Source: Pseudomonadota bacterium (lineage in GTDB: Bacteria > Pseudomonadota > Alphaproteobacteria > Elsterales > Elsteraceae). Taken from it: a stretch of 7,088 nt of DNA. Numbering within the stretch: the first letter of the stretch is position 1; every line of letters starts with the position of its first letter. The notes beneath the pieces are model-generated. The model had not been told where the DNA came from, made no database searches, and was given only the letters and a program-made list of their open reading frames with translations. Made by a program: the position numbers and the translations under genes. Below are positions 1 to 4,997 of the stretch, piece after piece. Location of the stretch: contig JACQAI010000275.1 of NCBI GenBank assembly GCA_016195115.1, positions 1 through 7,088 of the forward strand. Direction: 5' to 3'.

Positions 1-354
1 CCGCAGGCGGCGCCGCCGGTCGTTATGGATTGTGCTGAGAACGCACTCTGTGAGGGCCAGATCGAGTTGCTCATTGATGATAGGCGAACGCCGGTGACGG
101 TGGTCGCTTTCGTCGAACCTGGAAATGCGCTCATCAAGTTTCGCACGGAGCGCATCGTGCTGTTCGTTGGTCGGCAACAGTACGACTTTATTACCATGGG
201 TCCGTCACGTGTTGCTCGTAAGACATTGACCATAACCGAGCCAACTGCTCAGGCCCTGGAGGACGCCCAAGGTACGTTGTACCGACGTCCCGTCGTTCGT
301 GGGACGGCGCGATTCATTGCCTCGGTGGATATCGACATCAAACCAGGTAACTGA
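1..354 (+). CDS. 3' part of an unrecognised protein ending in a DIDIKPGN motif (partial, start outside window)
   Basis: The frame is open from the first base, so at least 117 residues of a longer protein are seen; the first internal ATG is at 25 and has no Shine-Dalgarno sequence before it. I do not recognise the family. The visible part is rich in short alternating hydrophobic stretches (for example VTVVAF and RIVLFVG), which suggests beta structure, and I see no membrane segment. It ends VDIDIKPGN-stop. The DIKPG(S/N) string is a recurring motif in extracellular and PEP-CTERM-type proteins, where the chain normally continues for dozens of residues (typically xPNxIN next). Here it stops at once, just where a dioxygenase gene remnant begins, so the 3' end may be truncated by recombination. 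Base composition (about 57% GC by hand count over 1-360) and use of GTT, CGT and ATT codons differ from the GC-rich genes to the right, which suggests a transferred or decaying gene. Confidence 0.5.
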   Translation, partial: PQAAPPVVMDCAENALCEGQIELLIDDRRTPVTVVAFVEPGNALIKFRTERIVLFVGRQQYDFITMGPSRVARKTLTITEPTAQALEDAQGTLYRRPVVRGTARFIASVDIDIKPGN

Positions 355-355
355 C

Positions 356-424
356 CGCAACAGCCATCCCGCGACGGCGCGCGACTACGCCTCGACGCTC
401 GATCAGCTCGCTGCCTCGGCCTGA
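356..424 (+). pseudogene. Remnant of the 3' end of a second TfdA/TauD-type dioxygenase gene
   Basis: In the frame starting at 356, the last 22 codons and stop match the last 22 codons and stop of the intact dioxygenase at 6378-6446. By hand, 57 of 69 bases agree, and 42 of 47 over 379-425 versus 6401-6447. The remnant tail reads RDYASTLDQLAASA-stop and the intact gene reads RDHASTLDQVAASA-stop. The substitutions in the best-conserved part are mostly third-position or conservative, as expected for two genes that diverged while coding. The residue matching R280 of the intact protein is Pro in the remnant. The similarity fades at about 353-356, where the preceding gene stops, so the body of this dioxygenase is missing. 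There is no start codon or iron-binding region, so it cannot make an enzyme. Confidence 0.75.
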
Positions 425-797
425 GACCTCGCGATGGTTGCGCCTCTGGGCGCGCATCTCGGCGGCGAGCGCACACCGTTCCGCGGGACGCGGACCGCGT
501 TCGACGCCACCAAATCGAATCCCGCGCATCTGAGCGTCGCGACGTATCGGCCAGAGGCACCACGATCACGCAAGAAGTGCCGATTTTCGGGTTGTAGTGT
601 GCTGCGCAAGCTCTCGACGGTGTGACGGGTGCTCACTACACGCGTGTCTCCCTGGGAGTGGGGTACGCCTGCTCCCGAAGCGCCGTCGATCCTCTCGCAT
701 GAGCTGGCGCGGGACGCCAGCCGTCCGACCGATCGTGGCGCTGATGTTCGAAGTTTGCGCAAGTGCCGCTTCACCGCGCGCCGCGTCAACCCTACAC
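425..797. other. Gene-poor stretch without a supportable gene
   Basis: No frame on either strand gives a protein I recognise, and the open frames here are short, arginine-rich and lack ribosome binding sites. I see no tRNA, no insertion-sequence ends and no strong sigma-70 promoter. It holds a 7-base perfect stem-loop at 703-721 and a 10-base palindrome ACACGCGTGT at 638-647. It probably carries the promoter of the ORF at 811, but I cannot point to it. Confidence 0.5.
703..721 (+). other. Stem-loop in the non-coding stretch upstream of the ORF at 811
   Basis: GCTGGCG (703-709) and CGCCAGC (715-721) are perfect 7-base complements around a 5-base loop. No T-run follows, so it is not a standard intrinsic terminator. 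It may be a relic or part of a leader, and stems of this size also arise by chance in GC-rich DNA. Confidence 0.25.
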
Positions 798-803
798 GGA
801 GGG
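798..803 (+). promoter_or_regulatory. Shine-Dalgarno sequence setting the start of the ORF at 811
   Basis: GGAGGG lies 7 bases before the ATG at 811. An in-frame ATG at 763 has no such site, so 811 is the preferred start. Confidence 0.55.
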
Positions 804-810
804 AAGATCC

Positions 811-1356
811 ATGGGTATGTACGACAACCCGCTGCCGCCCTTCCTACGCGATCCATCGACCGGGCGCTGGCAGTCCAACCCGCTCCCGTGGTTTCCGCAC
901 ACGGGGATGCCGTGGTCCAGCTTGGCGATATTGCCCGCGTCGCCATCTCGTCCGCCGGGCGATCCCGGCGTCCTGGCAATGGATTGGCGGGGTTGGTTAC
1001 CATTCGGCCCGTTGCCTCCGCCTGATCCGGGGGCGGCATTTCCTCAGCCTCAGTCCGACGTCATTCGGGCCCTTCTCTATCTGAGCCGTTGGAGCCCTGC
1101 TGCGGCTAGTCCCAGTCGGGATGATGTTGAGATTGAACCGCTACCGGATCCCAGGGAAAACATCCCGGGAACCGACATACCGGATGAGGGGCGTCCAGAA
1201 GATGCCACCGGAAACCGATGGTGGCGACCCGATCCAAATGCGGAGCGCGGTATCGGCGCCATGTTCCCCAACCGGAACATTGATCCGTGGATGCCAATCA
1301 TCAACCCCGAAAATCCTGTCCGTCGCGTGATCCCGAGCTTGCGCAGATTGCGGTGA
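811..1356 (+). CDS. Unrecognised proline/tryptophan-rich protein, 181 residues
   Basis: I do not recognise this protein. It starts MGMYDNPLPPFLRDP after a good ribosome binding site. By my count 37 of its 181 residues are proline (20%) and 9 are tryptophan, with no lysine and no cysteine. Short P-containing units (LPPFL, NPLPWFP, GPLPPP, IEPLPDP, RWWRPDP) recur, and the C-terminus is basic (RRVIPSLRRLR). No signal peptide or membrane segment is evident, and most of the chain is likely disordered. Third codon positions are GC-rich in the first third and less so towards the end (bases 1261-1320 are 50% GC), unlike neighbouring genes. It sits alone between a gene remnant and a chrA fragment, so it may be a small orphan gene brought in by transfer or a degenerate one. 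The start site and the strongly biased composition support coding; no homologue can be named. Confidence 0.5.
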   Translation: MGMYDNPLPPFLRDPSTGRWQSNPLPWFPHTGMPWSSLAILPASPSRPPGDPGVLAMDWRGWLPFGPLPPPDPGAAFPQPQSDVIRALLYLSRWSPAAASPSRDDVEIEPLPDPRENIPGTDIPDEGRPEDATGNRWWRPDPNAERGIGAMFPNRNIDPWMPIINPENPVRRVIPSLRRLR

Positions 1357-1419
1357 TGGTCGGCGGTCCAGCGCGGCAGCTGCGGTGATGCGCCCTTTGA
1401 CGAGGAACGCTCGAGATGC

Positions 1420-1743
1420 GTTTTCCGCACGCCCCCAACGATCGAGACCCTGCGCGGCAACGCGGCGATCAGCGGTGCGCTGTCGGCGATCGCCGCCGCG
1501 GCGGTCGGCGTGATCATGAACCTGGCGATCTGGTTCGCCATCCACACGGTGTTCCGCGCCGTCCCGCCGGTGCGCGGCTTCGGCGTCGCGTTCGACGCGC
1601 CGGTGCCGTCGAGCGTCGATGGCTGGGCGCTGGCGCTGGCGGCGGCGATGATCGCGATCTTCCGCTTCAAGGTAGGGATGATCCCGACCTTGCTCGCCTG
1701 CTCGGCCGCCGGCGTGATCCTCTATCTGGTCGGCCCCGCCTGA
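1420..1743 (+). pseudogene. chrA: 5'-truncated chromate transporter (ChrA) fragment
   Basis: Read in the frame of the stop at 1741-1743, this gives about 107 residues matching the C-terminal end of CHR-family chromate/sulfate transporters. The family's GAPYIExLRGN-like motif appears as TPPTIETLRGN (about 1429-1461). It is followed by a membrane helix (ALSAIAAAAVGVIMNLAIWF) and two hydrophobic segments near the end (LALALAAAMIAIF and TLLACSAAGVILYLVG). Full ChrA proteins have two homologous halves of several helices each and about 400 residues; only the end of the second half remains. The frame is open back to 1357, but the sequence before about 1420 does not look like ChrA and offers no ribosome binding site. 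Intact ChrA exports chromate across the inner membrane; this piece should be non-functional. A short ORF from the ATG at 1510 could be translated, but I have no evidence for it. Confidence 0.72.
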
Positions 1744-1750
1744 CGATTAT

Positions 1751-1783
1751 ACTCAGGTGTTCTGAGTGCGTATAACGCCTGAG
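1751..1783. terminator. Two alternative stem-loops in a convergent gap; possible bidirectional terminator
   Basis: ACTCAG (1751-1756) can pair perfectly with CTGAGT (1762-1767) around a 5-base loop. Alternatively, CTCAGGTGTT (1752-1761) can pair with AACGCCTGAG (1774-1783), 10 pairs including one G-U, around a 12-base loop. The two structures share the left arm and exclude each other. They lie in the 46-base gap between the end of the chrA remnant and the end of the oppositely transcribed Rieske gene, where a terminator is expected. There is no clear T-run on either side, so termination strength is doubtful. Confidence 0.4.
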
Positions 1784-1789
1784 GCGGTG

Positions 1790-3070
1790 CTACACCGTCT
1801 GCAGGATGTCGGCGGCCTTCATGTCCGGCGTCAGCCGGGCGCGCCAGTCGGCGTCGCGCGGCAGCACGTCCTCGGCGGCCTTGATCGCGTAGTAGCTCGG
1901 GCGCACGCCCGGCGGGGTGCCGCCCTCCTGCACGGTCTTGACCGCGCGCAGCATGAGCCGGCGCATCTGGATAATCGCCTTGTCGGCCGGGCCGAGATGC
2001 TCGCGGCTGCGGTCGACGATGCGGCCCATGCTCTCCTGGACCGCGCGGTCCTGGGCGTTGATGCCGTCGATGCCGGTGAACGACTCGCTGCGCTGCGCCG
2101 CGCGGTCGATCAGATAGTTGTTGTGGCGGTTCTTGAGCGAGCGGAAGGTCACCGGATCGACGTTGGCGGGCCCGTTGCCGAGCGTGCGCTCGAGCCGGTC
2201 CTCCGCGGTGAGCGGCTCGTCGCCGATGCTGTAGCCCCAGTTGTAGACCATGGTGTTGTGGTCGTCGATCGGCACCCAGCTGTGGCCGGCCACCATCGGG
2301 ATGCGGCTTTCCGCCCGCGACGGCCGGAGCTGATGGAACGGCATGACGAAATGGTAGGTGCGGATGTGCATCTCGGCGTCGCCGAGCGGCCGAATGCCGG
2401 CATACTGGTAGCCGTAGTCGGTCAGGTCGACCACCAGCTTCGGCGCGCCGCCGCGCACGAACGGGCTCGACGGGCTGATGCCGCCGAGCTTCGAGTTTTC
2501 GCTGAGCAGCCGATGCATGATCGGCGCGTGCGACGTGTCGAGCCCGCCCTCGAGGGCCTGCAGCCAGTTGGTCTCCTGGATCACCTTGCTGACCATGCGG
2601 TGCGTCGCCGGCACCTGGGTCCAGGCGAACTTGGGCGGCGCGGGCGTCCGCTCCGGCGGCCCGAGATAGGCCCACACGACGCCGCCGAGCTCAACCGTCG
2701 GATAGGCGCCGATGTGCACCTTGTGACCGAACTGGCTGTCCGCCGGCTCGTTCATCTGGTCGATGCAGCGGCCTTGGACGTCGAACTTCCAGCCGTGATA
2801 GACGCAGCGCAGGCCGCATTCCTCGTTGCGCCCAAAGAATAGCGAGGCGCGGCGATGCGGACAGAACTCGTCGAGCAGGCCAATGCGTCCGTCGCTGTCG
2901 CGGAACGCCACCAAGTCCTCGCCGAGCAGGCGCACGCGCACCGGCGGCCCGTCGGGCTCGGCGACCTCGCTCGCAATGAGCGCGGGCAGCCAGTAGAGCC
3001 GCAAGGTGTCGCCCATCGGCGTGCCGGCGCCGACCCGGGTCAGGAGCTCGTTGTCCTCGCGTGACAGCAT
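1790..3070 (-). CDS. Rieske [2Fe-2S] ring-hydroxylating oxygenase, phthalate 4,5-dioxygenase-like
   Basis: This 426-residue protein is a terminal oxygenase of the Rieske non-heme iron family, which hydroxylates or demethylates aromatic and related substrates using O2 and electrons from a separate reductase. The N-terminal Rieske domain has the CPH (Cys70, His72) and CVYHGW (Cys89, His92) cluster ligands. The catalytic domain has NWLQALEGGLDTSHAPIMH (168-186), supplying Asp178, His181 and His186 around the mononuclear iron; the third carboxylate ligand further on I cannot fix by eye. The NWLQALEGGxDxSH form and overall length resemble phthalate 4,5-dioxygenase oxygenase subunits and related single-component alpha proteins, with no small beta subunit. 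The ATG at 3068-3070 follows GGAGGG (bases 3077-3082, minus strand) by 6 bases. It lies 98 bases downstream of the methyltransferase-like gene on the same strand. No ferredoxin or reductase gene is in the window, and the substrate is unknown. Confidence 0.9.
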   Translation of the reverse strand: MLSREDNELLTRVGAGTPMGDTLRLYWLPALIASEVAEPDGPPVRVRLLGEDLVAFRDSDGRIGLLDEFCPHRRASLFFGRNEECGLRCVYHGWKFDVQGRCIDQMNEPADSQFGHKVHIGAYPTVELGGVVWAYLGPPERTPAPPKFAWTQVPATHRMVSKVIQETNWLQALEGGLDTSHAPIMHRLLSENSKLGGISPSSPFVRGGAPKLVVDLTDYGYQYAGIRPLGDAEMHIRTYHFVMPFHQLRPSRAESRIPMVAGHSWVPIDDHNTMVYNWGYSIGDEPLTAEDRLERTLGNGPANVDPVTFRSLKNRHNNYLIDRAAQRSESFTGIDGINAQDRAVQESMGRIVDRSREHLGPADKAIIQMRRLMLRAVKTVQEGGTPPGVRPSYYAIKAAEDVLPRDADWRARLTPDMKAADILQTV

Positions 3071-3112
3071 GACCGACCCTCCAGGCGCGGGGTGCGCCGC
3101 GGCGGCGGCACC

Positions 3113-3130
3113 CGACGAAACGATTCGTCG
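3113..3130 (-). promoter_or_regulatory. Stem-loop between the spermidine-synthase-like and Rieske genes
   Basis: CGACGAA (3113-3119) and TTCGTCG (3124-3130) form a perfect 7-base inverted repeat with a 4-base spacer. It lies in the 98-base gap about 40 bases before the Rieske start. No T-run follows on the minus strand, so it fits an operator, an RNA processing site or a leader hairpin better than an intrinsic terminator. Confidence 0.3.
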
Positions 3131-3168
3131 ATTTCGGCCCTAAGCCTAACGCAAGTTGGCGCACGGCG

Positions 3169-3936
3169 TCACGCCCCGTGGGGTGGGGTACCCGGGCGGC
3201 GTCGCAGGCTCATGAGCTCGCGCCGGGTCTCGGCCGGCTCGTCGCCCAGCGCCAGTGCGACCTCGGGCACATAGCCGCCGACGATCAAGGAATTCCGGCA
3301 CAGCCACGGCGGTCCCTCGAAGATCGTCACGGCAAAGCCGCTGGCCGCGAGGTCGCGCGACAGGCTGGGCACGCTCGAGCGCTGGCGGCGCTCGACCGGC
3401 GCGTTGACCAGCAGCAAGCCTTGGGGCAGCAGGCGCCGGCGCGCCAGGCTGAAGAAATCGATGGTCGCCAGATGCGGCGGCATGTCGCCGCCGCCGAAAG
3501 CATCGAGCACGATGGCGTCGAACAGCTCGGTGCCGTCGTCGAGGAAGCGGCGGGCGTCGGCGACCACGCAGGCGGCCGCCGGTGCCAGCCAGAAATACTG
3601 GCGCGCCAGCTCGAACGCCTCGGGATTGATGTCGACCAGGATCGGCTCGGCGCCGTCGCGCGTCAGCATGGTGCCCAACGTGCCGCCGGCCGCGCCCAGC
3701 ACGGCGACGCGCTGGATGCGCGACTGCAGCAGCACCGACCGCATCGCCTGCACGTAGGCGACCAGGCTGTTGCCGCCCGGTTGCGCGAAGCTTTGGACCT
3801 GGTCGTTCTGGAGGTAGAGCCGCGCGCCGTCGGCGCCGCGCTCGATGATATCGATCGTGCCGAACCGGGTGACGCGCCGTTCGAGGCACCGACCGCCCGG
3901 CGGGTGAAGGCGCTGCGCGGCGGTGGCGGGGGTCAT
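3169..3936 (-). CDS. Spermidine-synthase-fold, SAM-dependent methyltransferase-like protein
   Basis: This 255-residue protein has the Rossmann methyltransferase core of the spermidine synthase superfamily. A beta-rich lead-in (RFGTIDIIE, LYLQNDQVQSF) precedes motif I VLGAAGGTLGTML (79-91). The acidic end of strand 2 is at VDINPEAFELAR (101-112), ADARRFL (126-132) follows, and LDAFGGGDMPPHL (144-156) leads to DFFSLARRRLLPQG. True spermidine synthases have GGGDGG in motif I, where the Asp contacts the amine; here it is GAAGGT, so polyamine synthesis is doubtful. A related aminopropyl- or methyltransferase activity on another substrate is possible. No membrane helices are present, unlike the fused MFS-spermidine synthase-like proteins. 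The start chosen is the ATG at 3934-3936, because a 58-residue upstream extension looks non-coding (arginine/proline-rich) and overlaps the divergent VOC gene. The ribosome binding site there is weak. The Rieske gene follows on the same strand. Confidence 0.78.
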   Translation of the reverse strand: MTPATAAQRLHPPGGRCLERRVTRFGTIDIIERGADGARLYLQNDQVQSFAQPGGNSLVAYVQAMRSVLLQSRIQRVAVLGAAGGTLGTMLTRDGAEPILVDINPEAFELARQYFWLAPAAACVVADARRFLDDGTELFDAIVLDAFGGGDMPPHLATIDFFSLARRRLLPQGLLLVNAPVERRQRSSVPSLSRDLAASGFAVTIFEGPPWLCRNSLIVGGYVPEVALALGDEPAETRRELMSLRRRPGTPPHGA

Positions 3937-4066
3937 GCCGTTGGAGTGTGGGGAAAACCGGCCGCGACGCAAGGCCGCCCAAAAAATCCGTGGGACGCTG
4001 TCGGGCGACAGCGCGCCGGTTCGTCCTTGGGGCGAAACCAAGCCGAAGCCCGCCGAAGGAGCCGCC
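3937..4066. promoter_or_regulatory. Divergent intergenic region between the two transcription units
   Basis: These 130 bases separate the minus-strand methyltransferase-like gene from the plus-strand VOC gene and must hold promoters for at least one of them. I cannot identify convincing -35/-10 pairs. A perfect inverted repeat, CGCTGTC (3996-4002) and GACAGCG (4007-4013) around GGGC, sits near the middle and could be an operator or a leader hairpin. An A-run (3981-3986) lies 9 bases to its left. Confidence 0.4.
4055..4061 (+). promoter_or_regulatory. Shine-Dalgarno sequence setting the start of the VOC gene at 4067
   Basis: GAAGGAG lies 5 bases before the ATG at 4067. The frame is open back to an ATG at 3923, but that upstream part overlaps the divergent gene and has no ribosome binding site. 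Confidence 0.7.
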
Positions 4067-4492
4067 ATGACTGCCGCCACCGCCACCCCGACCCGCGCCA
4101 ATCCCGCCATGCTGGGCGGTGTGATCGCCTATCTGCAGGTCGACGGCGCCACCCGGGCCGCCGAATTCTACCGCCGGGCCTTCGGCGCCGAGCTGGTGGG
4201 TGCCCAGCCGGTCGACGACCGCGGCCGGACGATGCACGTCCACCTCTACGTCAACGGCGGCTCGCTGATGCTCAGCGATCCCTATCCCGAGCACGGCCAC
4301 CCCGTGGCGCCGCCGCAGGGGTTCCACCTGTTGCTCGCGGTCGATGACATCGACGCCTGGTGGCAGCGTGCGGTCGCCGCTGGCGCTATCGCCGTGATGC
4401 CGGTCGCCGAGATGTTCTGGGGCGATCGCTACGGCCAGCTGCGCGATCCGTTCGGTATTCTGTGGGCGCTCAACCAGCCTAAGCGCTGCTGA
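4067..4492 (+). CDS. VOC-family protein (glyoxalase/bleomycin-resistance-like)
   Basis: This 141-residue protein has the paired beta-alpha-beta-beta-beta fold signature of the vicinal oxygen chelate superfamily. The first module runs through IAYLQVDGATRAAEFYRRAF (20-39), HVHLYVNGGSLMLSD (57-71) and FHLLLAVDDIDAWWQRA (86-102). The second ends FWGDRYGQLRDPFGILWAL (117-135), the usual closing motif. Members include glyoxalases, extradiol dioxygenases, fosfomycin/bleomycin-resistance proteins and metal-free binding proteins. Candidate metal ligands such as His57/His59 are visible, but I cannot assign an activity. It closely resembles the soluble PhnB-type group annotated as glyoxalase/bleomycin-resistance proteins. 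It heads a co-directional run with a second VOC gene 18 bases downstream and an AHSA1 gene after that, probably one operon. The first 12 or so residues (TAATATPTRANPA) look like a disordered tail. Confidence 0.88.
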   Translation: MTAATATPTRANPAMLGGVIAYLQVDGATRAAEFYRRAFGAELVGAQPVDDRGRTMHVHLYVNGGSLMLSDPYPEHGHPVAPPQGFHLLLAVDDIDAWWQRAVAAGAIAVMPVAEMFWGDRYGQLRDPFGILWALNQPKRC

Positions 4493-4510
4493 CCACCCGG
4501 GAGACATCAG

Positions 4511-4987
4511 ATGCAGAAGATCACGCCGTTCTTGTGGTTCGACGGCAAGGCCGAGGCGGCGGCGGCGTTCTACACCAGCGTGTTCAAGAACGCGAAGATC
4601 GTCGAGATCCGGCGCTTCGGCGATGCCGGGCCGGCACCCAAGGGCTCCGTGATGACCGTGACCTTCGAGATCGAAGGCCAGCAGTTCGTCGCGCTCAACG
4701 GCGGCCCGCACTACAAGTTCACGCCGGCGACCTCGTGGCTGGTCAGCTGCGAGACCCAGGCAGAGGTCGACGCGCTGTGGGCCAAGCTCACGGCTGACGG
4801 CGGTGCGCCCGTGCGCTGCGGCTGGCTCACCGACAAGTACGGCGTGTCGTGGCAGATCGTGCCGAAGATCCTCGGCGAGCTGCTGCAGGATCCGGATCCT
4901 GCCCGCTCGAGCCGGGTCATGGCCGCGATGCTCGGCATGATCAAGCTCGACATCGCCGCGCTGCAGCGCGCTTACGACGGACGATAG
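4511..4987 (+). CDS. PhnB-like VOC-family protein (3-demethylubiquinone-9 3-methyltransferase-type domain)
   Basis: This 158-residue protein shows the hallmarks of the family labelled '3-demethylubiquinone-9 3-methyltransferase' domain or PhnB-like, a branch of the VOC fold. It starts MQKITPFLWFDGKAEAAAAFYTSVF. It then has GSVMTVTFEIEGQQFVALNGGP (45-66), the TSWLVSCETQAEVDALWAKL helix region (74-93), and CGWLTDKYGVSWQIVP (103-118). The methyltransferase name is historical, since the fold does not bind SAM in the classical way; the true role of these proteins is mostly unknown. GGGAG (4499-4503) is 7 bases before the ATG. The 18-base gap from the first VOC gene and the 10-base gap to the AHSA1 gene point to one operon. 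The two VOC proteins are distant from each other rather than a recent duplication. Confidence 0.9.
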   Translation: MQKITPFLWFDGKAEAAAAFYTSVFKNAKIVEIRRFGDAGPAPKGSVMTVTFEIEGQQFVALNGGPHYKFTPATSWLVSCETQAEVDALWAKLTADGGAPVRCGWLTDKYGVSWQIVPKILGELLQDPDPARSSRVMAAMLGMIKLDIAALQRAYDGR

Positions 4988-4997
4988 GGAGACGACG

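Noticed and set aside
500..530. tRNA-like string AATCGAATCCCGC
   Set aside because: The bases before it do not pair with CCCGC to form a T stem, and no acceptor or anticodon arms can be built around it.
434..625. 63-codon plus-strand open frame after the dioxygenase remnant
   Set aside because: No ribosome binding site, no recognisable motif, and composition typical of random GC-rich DNA.
1349..1390. Direct repeat TGCGGTGATG at 1349-1358 and 1381-1390
   Set aside because: Ten bases, with no flanking inverted ends or transposase; likely chance or minor slippage.
1416..1775. 119-codon plus-strand frame starting at 1416
   Set aside because: It is in another frame from the chrA fragment; its product is arginine-rich, while the neighbouring frame gives clear ChrA motifs and membrane helices.
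1766..2842. 358-codon open frame on the plus strand
   Set aside because: It is antisense to the Rieske gene, whose cluster and iron ligands are unmistakable; the plus product is an Arg/Ala/Val-rich shadow.
3178..4347. 389-codon open frame on the plus strand
   Set aside because: It overlaps the methyltransferase-like gene antisense and then the VOC gene out of frame, without a ribosome binding site or recognisable motif.
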